NCBI GenBank assembly: GCA_014871385.1
Contig: CM026432.1
Location: 4,877,669-4,941,668 of the forward strand
Origin: Ceratodon purpureus
Lineage: Eukaryota > Streptophyta > Bryopsida > Pseudoditrichales > Ditrichaceae
DNA: 64,000 nt
Reading direction: 5' to 3'
Shown here piece by piece: positions 23,901 through 35,016 of the stretch. The translations under genes and the position numbers were made by a program. The notes below the pieces were generated by a model. It saw only the letters and a program-made list of their open reading frames with translations, was not told where the DNA came from and searched no databases. The stretch's first letter is position 1. Each line of letters starts with the position of its first letter.

Positions 23901-26900
23901 AGAGATGGCGACCGCGTTATGTACGTCTCCATGTACAACAACGAAGAGCAGACACGAGATGTTACGGATGAGGTCATGGGTAAATGGAGCCCATTGTGGA
24001 GGGACGCGAATGATGCATTTGAATCTGAGCTTCTAAATGACGAGGACTGGTCGCAATTCTCGGGGAAGATGTTTTTTGTCTGGGAAGGTAACCATCGCCT
24101 CTCAGCATGGCTTCGTCATATCAACAGGCATCATGCAGACGACCCGTCATGGCACATATCTGTGAACTGCATAGTACTCGATCCCCGTGGCCATGTTGGC
24201 AATCTTCTTCACGCAATGCATGACATCAACTGGTAAGTACTTGTTTCTTTTCTCCTGTTTTTCATTTCTTACTTTATCTCGTCTCTTTTATTCATCATAC
24301 GTATTTTGGTTTCTTTTCAGGTCTACTGAGAATGACCACGTCAAGAGTAATCTCCCAGCAAAACTATTTCGAATCCGCTCTTTTGGAATGATGAAGCTTG
24401 AGGAATTCAAAGACCTCCTCAGTCCTGAAGAGTATGACGCATGTTTGAAGAACAAGCCACCTAATCCCTCCTGGTTTCCCTTGACAACTAAAGTTTTCAT
24501 CGCATTTCTGTACCGAGTAAGTCCTACCTCTTCTCTATATTTGCTTCTTGATCTTAAATACTCGTGGAATTTCCTAAGTCTGAATTATCTTTCTACAGCG
24601 GGAACTCGCAGCGGCCTCCGATGAAGCAGCAAATGCCTACCGCATGAAGACACCCGAGGATGAGCAGTCTGCAAGTGCAGTTTGGGATGTCATGAATGAA
24701 GCATCAGAGAGAATGGTCGAAGCCATCAAGAAGAAGGACTTTACCAAGTACTTGGCCATTGCAAATCCCAAGAATGGTGACGACTTCCTCAATGAGGTGA
24801 GTCACTGATCATTGTTCAATTCACAATTTCGTACGACTTCATTAATTTTTGTATTTATCTTTTTCAAACTTCCTTGCTTCTTGCAGATTAATCGCCATTT
24901 CAGTCTCAACAATAAGCCTGAGATGTCAGTCGATAAGCTTCAGAAGGTTGTTCCTGCGGCCGTTGAGCCCAAATACAAGGCTCGTTGGTTGAAGTGGTGG
25001 AACTCATCCCCGACTGCTCGAACATCTTACAGATTTCTGCCATCTGAATTCAAAGACACCGAATTCGACCCATGGTTGAACAAAGCTTCATTCTGGGCAG
25101 GGGTAATTTCCATTAAAAATTTCTTTCGATTTCCTTGTTCCTTTATTTTTTTAACTGTATTTCTTCTTCGCTGCTACTTATATGATTTTTTAATTACAGT
25201 TGGAGGAAGCCGTCATCCACGAAGTCGAGAACATATTCAAGTCTGAGAACCTCGAAATCAATTGGATGGCATTTCCTGATGTCCAACAGCCGGGCGATTT
25301 TGTCGAGAGTTCACGTATTCTATTGTGGGACAAGGCCTTCCCTACGTTCATTGGAAAAAAAGCTGAGAAGCACTTCGACAAGAAGTCCAACTTCGCTAAA
25401 TTCCCTGGAACCGCTCAAGTTGTCAAGCGGGTTATTTACCGGTACATTACCAAACTTAATCGCATTTCCATTTCATAGTTGTCATTGTAATTGTTTCTTA
25501 TACTTACCTCCTTTGTGTCTTCCCATAGGTACTTCAAGCGAGAGCTTCTATTGAAGGGGGCCATCAGCGTTCAGCAACTCCCCATGTACTTCAAGCTTTG
25601 GACGCAGACAACCTCGGACCAGTGTATCTATTCTCCCCAGCAGATAAAAAGGTACAAAGCTGCTCACCTGGACGCTGGATGCTGGTATCTTGATTGTATT
25701 GGTGGTTTCACTATTGACTCCGAGGCGGAAGTCAAGATGCTGCACGATGGAGGTGCGGCTGTCGTGGAGGACTCCGTGGATGATGCAGAACGTCCTGAAG
25801 GAGATCAGGATCAGTCTTCTGCTCCTCCACCGAAGAGAGGGAGAGGAAGACGACTGAAATCTCTGGGTTCTCGGTCAGAGGCATCACAGCAAACTGGTGC
25901 GGAGTCTTCCGCGCCACCTGAGAAGGCACCACAGCCCTCTCCGGGTATTGTCGTTACGAACCCTTCTCCAGCTTCTTCGCCGGCTCCTTCATCGATCAGT
26001 GCTTCGGAGATCACCAGAGGTCTCCTTCAGCAGAGGAAGGCCAAACTATATCCTCAACCAACTTCTTCCGCTGGAGCTTCGATTTCCACACATGTTTCCG
26101 TCTTCAACTCATCTGTGGATTCCATGTTACGGCGAAATAGGAGACAGGAGAGAAAAGGTGGCGACCCGGATTGGATCAAGACTCAAGACTTCATTCGCAA
26201 GGTTTGTTCCTATATTTTGACATTAATGGATTCTGCCACCTCTACTCGCTATGTAGTTACTAACTCTGCTTTCTTGTTTCCTCAAGTTTGGAGCAGGCCG
26301 CGAAAACATAGTTGGGGACCGGTGCAAACAAGAGGACCATCTGGGAGTCGACTTGATCATTGCCGACATCCCTGAGAATCTTCCCGTCCCATCCGTTTCC
26401 GTTCCCCCCACGAGTATTCCGCCTTGGAACTCTCGCTACAAGGATTATTTGTACGACATCTTCCATTTTGCAGATGATTTCTTGCAGAAAGATGGTGCCA
26501 TCTGCCTCATCTACAACACTGATCAGAAGCTGGCTGAGGATATCGAGGTAGAAGCTGCTGGTGGTGGATACGTGCTGTTCAAGGACTGGTGGGGTGTCAA
26601 TGTACTCGGCCTGACTTCTCCTACGAACCCCGAGAACTTGGTACTTTTCCTAAACATGCCCTTCTCTTCGCTTACTGATAACCCTTCCGCTTAATTTTAC
26701 TCACTAGTTCTGCTTGACTGCAGACTATGCGGTTCTGGATTCGCGTCTACGTTCGTAGTGGCAGTACTTTCTCCTTCCAGACGAAGAAGGAAGACCTGAT
26801 ACATGGGCTCCTCAACATTACCGAGAGTGATGCCATTTTCAACTTCACCGATGCCGAATCCCAGCTCATGAATGGGGAGGTGCCGTGGAGAGGCCCAAGG

Positions 26901-27602
26901 GAGAAATCCCCTGAGATGATGCAGAACATCATTGAGGAGCTGTCCAAGCCCGGCGACATAGTCCTTGACTGGAATGCTGGGACAGGTATCTCTCTTACAT
27001 ATCTCTGCTTCATTTTTCCTCTCGTTCTTTCCAAAGTTTCTCATTTCTCTGTTTCTCTTCGATTTTCAGGGGCCTCCATCAAGGCCGCCCAGGCTGTTGG
27101 TCGTCACATTCTCGCTTTTGAGGAGGACGAAGCCATATTCAACGCCCTTCTCAAACCATCCGCCATGGGCCCTCCTAAACATCCAAGGCCGGCAGCAACA
27201 GGCGAAGCGCCTCCAAAGAGAGCAAGACCTGACAAGTGGTGTAAGTCTTCTATTCTTTGTTCAAATTATGCAATCAGTACTTCTCTTTCCACCTCTACGT
27301 ACAAGATCTAACCACAATCGGTTCTCTATTGCAGAGTAGTTTCTGCATCACCGCCACGTGTGCCAAGAGCAGTGTCCACTCCATCGTGGCGTCTTCAATC
27401 CAGCCCGATTCAGCCTTTCATACTTCCGGACTACGCAGAGGGCTTAGCACAGGCGTTTCAATCTGGAGCCATTACATATGTTCCTAGTCGGCCAACTACT
27501 TTTGATCCCAGGGCCCTTCAATTTGTCGATGACGAGGCGGTAGAAGGAGATACGGAGTCATCTAGTTCTGAGAGTGAAAGTAGTGACTGTAGCATGTTGT
27601 GA
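17923..27602 (+). CDS. CTD-like heptads + ParB-like domain + N4/N6 DNA methyltransferase-like protein
   Basis: Exons: 17923-18369, 22857-22916, 23051-about 23400/23500 (donor unresolved), 23649-24232, 24321-24516, 24599-24796, 24887-25102, 25200-25441, 25529-26201, 26287-26640, 26724-26985, 27070-27240, 27337-27602. Apart from that one donor, all junctions are GT-AG and keep phase. The product is about 1,360 residues. Exon 1 encodes a basic N-terminus (KPRRKRG, RRARKRRESRKK). Exon 3 has five CTD-like heptads (residues about 222-256). Exon 4 shows a ParB-like fold with KVRPVGEV and FFVWEGNHRLSAWLRH. Exon 9 is a Ser/Pro-rich linker. Exon 10 has DLIIADIPEN, the place of methylase motif IV (DPPY). 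Exons 11-12 have EKSPEMMQNIIEELSKPGD then IVLDWNAGTG (motif I, usually D-x-F-x-G-x-G). IV-before-I order is the beta class. Both motifs deviate from consensus, so catalysis is uncertain; it may act as a DNA-binding or scaffold protein. The tail is acidic and serine-rich. ParB-methylase fusions are typical of phages and bacteria. Confidence 0.8.
18560..18890. other. GC-rich island inside intron 1, possible captured gene fragment
   Basis: About 330 bp of GC-rich DNA in an AT-rich intron, open on both strands. The minus frame reads GRNLVVVISWVLLSSFGPLC, a membrane-like stretch. MULEs often capture host gene pieces (Pack-MULE behaviour). I cannot name a source. Confidence 0.3.
18960..19290. repeat. 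degenerate GGATTCGGGTTTT repeat in intron 1
   Basis: Roughly ten imperfect copies of GGATTCGGGTTTTGG. A similar (CGGGTTTTG)n tract occurs at 57245-57390 in the second element. Confidence 0.65.
19683..22730. repeat. array of 14 palindromes, mostly in 210 bp tandem units
   Basis: Each palindrome has arms CCTACTGTCGT and ACGACAGTAGG around a 2-base centre. Starts: 19683, 20085, 20170, 20380, 20591, 20819, 21030, 21240, 21450, 21660, 21870, 22080, 22290, 22500. From 21030 on the period is exactly 210 bp. Copies at 20085 and 20819 have the centre CA instead of TG, i.e. they are inverted. Between palindromes lies an AT-rich spacer (GGAATATTGAATTTGGGGAT and on). A broken copy ends the array near 22700. 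The array fills most of the methyltransferase gene's intron 1. Confidence 0.95.
23207..23311 (+). other. coding heptad repeat resembling the RNA polymerase II CTD
   Basis: Five in-frame 21 bp units encode YMPTSPV x3, YEPTSPG and YMPTSPP, followed by Ser-Pro-rich sequence. The Pol II CTD consensus is YSPTSPS. Y1, P3, T4, S5 and P6 are kept, while position 2 is Met or Glu rather than Ser. Confidence 0.9.
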
Positions 27603-28115
27603 GGTTGAAGGAGGCTTCGGTCTATTGTTGTTTTCATTTGATTTGATTTGATTTAATTGGAGTTCATTGGGTAATCCTTCGTCTACTCTACTTCCCTGAA
27701 CCTAAACTTGTTATAATTCTCATGTCCAATTTGTCTCCGTGTTTGTAAAGGATGAAATGTCACAACTGTAATGCTCAAAATATAATATGAAGAATGAAAT
27801 GTTACAAAAGAAAGTCTCAAATGTAATATTGTGCTGTTATTTATATTTTACTCATTCAAAATCCCACATTTGCATAGCCATGTTACCTATTCTTCACTTG
27901 GTGTACATCTTGGTTTCGGCTACTCCATTATTGTACACGAACTCTGAAATATTCCACGGACTTTTAAGACCATTTCTTTTAGTTCGTTTTTCTTTTATTA
28001 TTTCTAGAATCATCTATATTATCTAAAACCATCATGCTGGAATACTCGTATCTAGATCCAATGAATGACCAAATCTTAAGAATTGTATTCGAACACCCCA
28101 CTAGACTTCACTGTA
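27603..28115. other. 3' flank of methyltransferase gene, no further gene
   Basis: AT-rich DNA with polyadenylation-like AT stretches (about 27780) and no coding sequence recognised. Confidence 0.5.
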
Positions 28116-28487
28116 CTAGTCCTTCGAAGGATATACAGTCCAACTCTTGTCCATATCAAACCAGCAAGTTTCGCCATCCGATATGATCACTTCGGGCAGC
28201 TGAACAACTGGATTCTCATCGACGATCGATAGCAAGGGATACGGGATTAGGGATAACTCCATAATACGGAGAAGCTCATTGGTACAAAGCACTGTCCAAC
28301 GCCATTCACCTTCACGAACATGGAGGCTTCCGATGTGCCTAAACGGTGGCAGGTCCATGCCTCGATCCCTGGCGCGCTCCACCTCCAGCAGCCACGGCCG
28401 CAGCTCCTCATAACTCGCCGGTGCCTTTGGGGGCAAACCTACAGCCGCTCTCGTCCTCCTGGATCTCGCATTACACACCTTCGGCAT
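28116..28487 (-). CDS. element-encoded hypothetical protein (right ORF)
   Basis: From the ATG at 28487: 123 residues, MPKVCNARSRRTRAAVGLPP to SWTVYPSKD. The N-terminus is basic. The body has EELRPWLLEVERARDRGMD, then a well-folded-looking stretch (VREGEWRWTVLCTNELLRIM) and an acidic end. The frame stays open upstream to 28715, so an exon may start earlier (for example at SLPVTFEDYKNSV). I recognise no domain. It has clear coding character (GC-rich, mixed composition) unlike its surroundings. It could be an accessory protein of the element or a captured host gene fragment. Confidence 0.5.
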   Translation of the reverse strand: MPKVCNARSRRTRAAVGLPPKAPASYEELRPWLLEVERARDRGMDLPPFRHIGSLHVREGEWRWTVLCTNELLRIMELSLIPYPLLSIVDENPVVQLPEVIISDGETCWFDMDKSWTVYPSKD

Positions 28488-29188
28488 CGCGCAACACACT
28501 GAATTCTTGTAGTCTTCAAACGTTACAGGCAAGCTTGCAGATTGACATCCCCGAACTCCTACGCTACCTTCGCATACAGCACAGCATGCCAAGGACTGTG
28601 TCACTATCCTAATACACCTCCTAGAGACAAGCTCAAGAAACCAAGAGTGACCTCCTTCTCTGGAACCCAGCTTACCAAGTGTTGTTTCATGATGAAAATC
28701 TCCTACTTGTATCACTCAAATGAAGATGCTTTGCAACCTAGGAAGAGAGAGTAATCTTCGATGAAGACAAGGACTCTGACAAGGTATATCTTGGTTTCAG
28801 CAGTTAAGATAATATACACGAATTTTGAAATATTCCAGGAAGTTTTCAAACCTTGCCTCCTTTACGTTCTTTGAGATTTGTTTTTTCCCTTGTGAATTTA
28901 CATAATCCTATGAAGGAATTATTTGTTTGATCTAAAACTCAACGCCTGATCATTGTATCTTGCCTAAACCCATGACAAATCTAAAGAAATGTATGCATGA
29001 CGTCATCATGACATCAGCCCTAATTTGTATCTTTGAGAATAAACGTAATAAATTCTTACCAGAGATAATCTCTAATTTCCACGGTAATATACTCTTTTTC
29101 TAAAAAAAGTGTCAAAAATTAGCCTTAATTTAGTAATTTTCCACGGTTATAGGGTCTACTTTGCTTTTGAAAATTTTCCTAATTCTCA

Positions 29189-29258
29189 ATTCTGTGCTCT
29201 CCATTCTGCGCTCACCGCTCTCCGCTCTACGCTCTCCGCTCACGTACGAACTTTCCCC
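29189..29258 (-). repeat. right TIR of large MULE
   Basis: The reverse complement begins GGGGAAAGTTCGTACGTGAG and matches the left TIR through CACAGAAT. Confidence 0.9.
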
Positions 29259-29268
29259 GGGCCTAACA
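29259..29268. repeat. right target-site duplication of large MULE
   Basis: GGGCCTAACA, identical to 11651-11660. Confidence 0.9.
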
Positions 29269-32028
29269 TGGTTATTGACATCCTTCAGAAGGGAAATCCA
29301 CCTACGGGGCTTAAAATATGAGAGAGATTTGTTTTAATTTTTCTTGGCCGACTATTCAAGGACTACTCTGTTGCTATGCGGTTCTTTGAATTTCTATACA
29401 TTTCTTGTTCCAAGAAACATTGGTGCTTGTCATTGGTGTAGTATATGGCAGAGGCAATGCATCATGTTTTTTGAATAGAAGCAAACCCTTTTTTACTTGC
29501 TGCTCGTTTTATTGCAATGTTTGTTGATGAGGGGACTCTCTGGATAATGCCTCTTGGATTTTAATTCATACATATACAGTTCTCAATAATATTAGAGTGA
29601 ATTTGTAATTGGTGATAGAAAGAGTTATTGCTACTGGATGGCAAGTTCCGACTATGTCACGAAAGTGATAATGGTGGCTATTTTAAGGCCATGATGCCTT
29701 ACTCATGAGCATGCCATGAGAGGCTTTTGTCGTTCGATGCTCATAGTCACTTTATTATCCAAAGCTGAAGATACGGTATTACTATCTAGATCGCAGAAAT
29801 ATACCTCAAACTCATAGGTGTTCATTGCCTAGCTCATCCCACAAACTGGGCGATATAGGCCATGTCCGGTACTCATCTTATAGCCTGAAATGAGGTTTGT
29901 TTCTAGAATGTTTACAAATTATTTTTGAAGTCATCTAAGAGGCACTTGAAGTTCATAAAAGTAGATGAAATTATGGAAACAATAGGAAGGCTTAATGATG
30001 TAGGTTTGTGAAGGCTTTACTGGCCAATCTAACTAATATAAAAACCCTCTTTGACTTGGCATCTCATACCGCTCATTAAAATAATTGATTGCATGATGCA
30101 CTTTGGGCAACCCAAAGCGTGTATATTTGTAATTTTGCAGGAGCCTTTCGAAACATATTTTTTGAAGTGTAAATTGTATATTTCATTTTTATTTCAAATG
30201 GTTGAATTGGTAAAAAGGGTCTTATGGATGGACCCCCTCCCACGTCATAGATATTAGATGAAATTTCTTAAGTTTGGATGAAAAATGAAGATTGGATTGA
30301 ATTATTTTATGTAGATGAAAATAGATTTTGGATGAAAACTAAGCTATGGATGATAATTGTCATTTGGATGAAAATAATTAGCCAAGCGGACATGCATTAG
30401 CCTCTACTTGGGCCATAGTCTTTGAAATTTTGACCAATTCTGTACCATTCCAAATTTGGGTTTGAACTCAAAAACTTTAGGATTTTTAAAATTTAGGATG
30501 CTTGTAAGGATTAACAAAGAATGGACCTATATTCTTTTTTGAAAACATTTCAAAAATCCCCACAGCACCAAGACATCACTTGGTTTGATGTGCCTTATTT
30601 GTAGAATCAGGTCAAATATAGAGATGTCACGCACATAATCTTTGATTATATTTAGTCAAGATGACAAGGAGAAAATTTAGAGTCTCAAAGCTTTAAAGAT
30701 AGCAAAAAACAATTGTTGTGATATCAAAATTTACGTCTACATTTTGAAATTTAAGCACTTCAAAGTTTAAATTCTATTCCTAAATAGTTTTTAGTATAAT
30801 AAATATCATAAATAAACATGGACACATTCTAAAATAACATTGAAACAAAAATGTTCTCATGAAAATATATGAATATGTTCGTAAATAGTCTTATGAAATC
30901 ATTATTGTGGTCCAAATTGTAGAGAGAGAGAAACCACAATCTCCAAAGGAGACCGGCGTGAAATAAGTGTCTGCTCAATCCACCCCAATCCAATGCCCAC
31001 ATGACAAAGGTATGAAAGTAAAGATCTACTCCCCTTTTTCGAGAATAAACACTTTTGTTACAAGTAACTAGTAACAATAAATAATAGTAGTAAGCTCTTA
31101 AAACATATGAAAATGTGCCCTTGGACACCAAGCAACGAGCTCATTGTTAGTAGGTGAGCGTTTGTGTTATATAATTGGTCCAGGTTCAAACCCTATTAAT
31201 TTTAATCGATTAGATGTGAGGGACGAAGTGGCTTAGTCCAAATTATACATAGAACTAGACCTAGAACTAGACCTCCTTTATAAAGAAATGCTTTTCCTAC
31301 CCTTGTATACATTGATTACACTTCTATTAAACTTCTACTACAGTAAAAATGACTCTATTCCAAACTAAACCAAAAAACTTTATGATGCTCAAATTTACAA
31401 TTATGAACAAAAGACGCCATGCCAATGCTACACGTCAAAAATACGGCAACCATAAGTTCCCGATGAGAGTAACATTCTTATTGAAACAATGTGAAATTTC
31501 AATTTTTACACGTTCTTTGCAAAAGCTGATTAATCCATGTAGAAATTAGGCTAGAGACTGAGGAGTAAGATGGCCACAAGAAATACTTGTTGATGATTAG
31601 AAATTGTATAAGATTACAGGAAATTTGGAGAAGGTGACGTTGTTCTTTTGGTGGATTGAAGTTGGGATTGACATTGAGGTGACCAAATTTCTGGAGACTT
31701 TCAAAGTTGCATTAGGGCACGCATTTCACAGTCTTGGTGTTTTCACACCCTCTGGGTTGTGTGGGTTTAGTTGGTGGTGAGCTGAGAAAGCAGCTCTGCG
31801 GGTTTAGGTCCAGATGTTCTGGTGCCCCACCTCCGAGAGAGCGTGACAGCCGGGTGGGCCTCCGCCGGGTTTCACCAAGGTATTCTTGGTGAAGGTAACT
31901 TCTGTACTGTACGTGTATTCTCAGCGTTGGTGTCTGCGTGGTGCGAGGTGGAACATGGGGGTTCGTCGATGCCTGCCTTCGCCTGCTGCGGCTGGGCTGT
32001 CAGAGTTGATACCCGGATCACAGCACAT
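29269..32028. other. no gene recognised
   Basis: AT-rich, with short frames only. A GC-richer patch at 31800-32020 lies directly upstream of the tRNA gene, but I see no coding pattern in it. Confidence 0.4.
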
Positions 32029-32099
32029 GCACCGGTGGTCTAGTGGTAGAATAGTACCCTGCCACGGTACAGACCCGGGTTCGATTCCCGGCCGGTGCA
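32029..32099 (+). tRNA. trnG-GCC: tRNA-Gly (anticodon GCC)
   Basis: 71 nt without intron. Acceptor arms GCACCGG and CCGGTGC pair perfectly. The A box is TGGTCTAGTGGT, the anticodon loop is CTGCCAC (GCC), and the B box GGTTCGATTCC is intact. No CCA is encoded, as expected for a eukaryotic nuclear tRNA. Confidence 0.97.
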
Positions 32100-32664
32100 T
32101 CGCTTTTTCACCCTTTTATCAACCACAAGTCCATGTCACCCCTTTTGTCTTAAAAATAGAAAGCTAGTCCAACAAATTTCACATAAGACAGCCACCAAAT
32201 GTGGGAGAAACTTGAAATTGTTTCTCAAGGTTTCAATCACTCAAAGTGTCAATCAAACATTTGAACCCCCTTGTCGTTAATAATGTCCACTCTTCACTCA
32301 ATATCTTTCCACAAAGATGCCATAAACACATGTTAGTTATTGTTAATATGTAAGTGAGAAGTTCTAATGTTGTAGAGACCCGAGTTCAATTGCAAGTCGG
32401 AGTATGGTAAATAGGTGGACAAACAATGGTAGTTAAAGTACAAATACTTTGATGGCTCTCAAAAGCTAAATTTGGTGTAACAAGATGTATTGTCAATAGC
32501 AATTAGAATATTCACAAAGTATATTCACCAAAAAGAATAGCTTCATGATTTCCAAAAATATATGACATAGTCTAATTGAATTTGATTCTATGACGAATAA
32601 AATCGTTTGTTTTTATCCAATGCATTCTAATGAATGCAACATGTAGTGTCAGACTGTGTCACTG

Positions 32665-33030
32665 AAGCTCTCACACATGTAGAAGATACTTATGCTTGAT
32701 ACAAAATAGATGGCTAGGGTGAGTAATTGAAGCTTGAATTAGATTTTCACACATGTGGTACGTACTTCCATTTGATACAAAATATACGGGCAGACTTAGA
32801 TACAACAGCTTGGTTGATTTCACACATGTAAGGCGGTAACTAATACTGATGTTTGATTTAGGTTTCACATATGTGATGGATAATTGTACTTGACACTCAA
32901 GCTCGATTCAAATTACGCACATGTGGCAAACACTTGTACTTAATACAAAATGCATGGTTAGGTTGCAAAACATTAAGTGCTTTTAGATAGACTTACACAA
33001 GTGGTAGATATTTACACTTGACACTATTTA
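32665..33030. repeat. degenerate tandem repeat with TCACACATGT motif
   Basis: About six diverged units of 60-100 bp, each with T(C/T)ACACATGTGGTA followed by ACTTGATACAAAAT. The rest of 32100-34157 shows no gene. Confidence 0.6.
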
Positions 33031-34157
33031 AAGTTTAGTTTGGACTCTGCTTATTTTGTTTGTGTGGTCTAATGGAACTTGATGAATTACCTTTTTTCTG
33101 CTTAGTTTAATTGAAATAGGCCAAAAGTATAGGCATATTCAACTAACATTGTGAAACCTCTTCAAATGACTATGTTCATACCTTAGTGCAGCTTAACACT
33201 CAATGAAGAGATAAACAATGGAGATTGAGCCATAGAAACAAAAGGTGAGAATAAATCTATCCATTTTTTATTTTGTTTTTGGGAAGCATGCCAACGTTGG
33301 TGCTTTATCTTTAGTGAACAAATACCTCCTCTCATTTTAATGTGATTGGTGTTCTAAGTGTCCAATTTGGTATACAAAGGGAGCCGTGTTTTTAATAACA
33401 TGTATTTTGGGTTTGCACTCTTGGATAGTCTAGGATGTTGATTTTGATTCAATGTATTTAGTTACGTTTTTGATTGGTGAAGTATTTGACACTATTTGAG
33501 TAAGTTTTTCAAGAAATTTAAGGAGTTGACTTTTAGTTCTTGGACTAGTTAGTTATGATGGTGCACCATTGTGCTATATGATCGAAAATGGTGTTGGTGT
33601 CTGTATATTATTTGATTTTTCGGAGCTAAGTGGTGGTGATGTTCTTGAATAGATTGTAGATGATGGATGGATTAAAATGTTTATGTTATTTAATTTGTAA
33701 TCTAGATGTGAATACTGATTTTGAAATGAGTTCTTTGATGGGAATGTGACGTAGCTTAGTTTTAGAGTTTTGGCTGGTGAAGAGAACCATTATATCTTTT
33801 GCAGAGTTTGATAATGAGAAGATTTGTAGCTATGGTTCTTTGTAATTATTGGTGCGGATCAATATTTATGAAATGTATAAATAATGATTGTAGTGATTGT
33901 CCAAAAGTTGAAAAAGACATATAAAGTAAAAGGTAGAAACTTGACGTTTCATCTTCATTTTATATTTAGTATCAATCTAGTTATTTCTAGAAACTTCTTC
34001 CTGGAATTGTTACAAATGAAAATATTGTAAGAACTAATGGCTTTCATTAAGATTTTGCAAAACGAAACAGCTAATAAACTTCTTTTATTTTTTTATAAGT
34101 ATATGTTTATAATGTGTCTACACATTGCGAAAAAAGTTGAGAATATTTTCTGCAACA

Positions 34158-35016
34158 TTAACCCCTAAAGTTCTGAGGGTATTTTTCATCAAAACTGCCT
34201 CAAAACAGCCCCTCTTCAAAGCAAGGTGGATTTTGCAAACTTGGGGTCTTTTTTAGAACATCTAACCGTAAGATCTTGTAGCTAACTTCTATGTCTACAT
34301 ATCCACCAAATCTCACACAATTATTCTTCACCAATTGCAAGATCGTAACGTTCAAAGTAGAAAAACAAGTTTTTTTTCCATGCAAAAAAAGGGGACAGCA
34401 GAGTTTTGAAGGCCCAAAAAACCATTTTTTTGAATTATGGATTTTGGGGGTTTTGATGCACGTCAAAGAAGACTGAGTTAGCTAATTGTAATAAGAAAAT
34501 AATATTCAAAAAAGTTGTGGAAAGTTGCCAAAAAAAACATTTTCCGCTAGGGGGTATACTGAAATTCACAAACAAAGGCCGTTCTTGGACAATAAAAATA
34601 GCATATGAAAACAATTCGGATTAAAAATCCGAACGGTGGGAACATGATCTACTGCCTTCTCTATAAATAGAGATTTTTATTTTTGAAAAATATCAAAATC
34701 TCAATTTTTGGTGGAATTTCAAAGTTTCGTCTTTGGGCAGATTTTGGCAGTTTTGGGCAGTTTTGGGCAGAATTTGCTGCATTCACAGTGGCTTAGAAAA
34801 ATTCAGTAGCTGCCCAACGAGCAGCGTTTGACACTTAAACCTTCATAACTTTTGATCCCGATGTTGGAATTGAAAAATAAAATTACCCCCACGAAGATCT
34901 CCGAACGGCCCACCTTCAACAAAAATTTCAGAAAATCCTGATATAAATTGTATTCATAGGTACATGCCCAAATTCCAAAAAAGCCCAAATGTGGCAGATT
35001 GTCCTTTAGGGGTTAA
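34158..35016. mobile_element. TTAA-flanked MITE, copy 1 (piggyBac-like ends)
   Basis: TTAACCCCTAAAGTTCT at the left is matched inverted by CCTTTAGGGGTTAA at the right. The TTAA at both ends fits a TTAA target duplication with termini CCCCTAAAG, as in piggyBac. There is no transposase. The interior is related to the elements at 49512-50417 and 51882-52828. Confidence 0.6.

Larger units (their letters stand above)
11661..29258. mobile_element. 17.6 kb MULE carrying SWIM-transposase and ParB-methyltransferase genes
   Basis: Both ends were read directly. A TIR of 70-78 bp (GTACGTGAGCGGAGAGCG and on) starts immediately inside a perfect 10 bp target-site duplication. Four gene candidates lie inside: a 150-codon plus-strand ORF near the left end; a two-exon transposase (minus, 13621-17386); a 13-exon ParB/methyltransferase gene (plus, 17923-27602); and a 123-codon ORF near the right end (minus, 28116-28487). 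The transposase and methyltransferase genes are head to head across 536 bp. The transposase frame is intact, the methyltransferase exons join in phase except at one unresolved donor, and the duplication is exact, so the insertion looks fairly young and possibly autonomous. TIR sequences have drifted (4 mismatches in the first 16 bp). A shorter relative lies at 53282-58717. Confidence 0.88.

Noticed and set aside
11661-29258. Virus-like or Polinton-type element
   Set aside because: No capsid, integrase or protein-primed polymerase sequence was seen; TIR, target duplication and DDE core fit a MULE.
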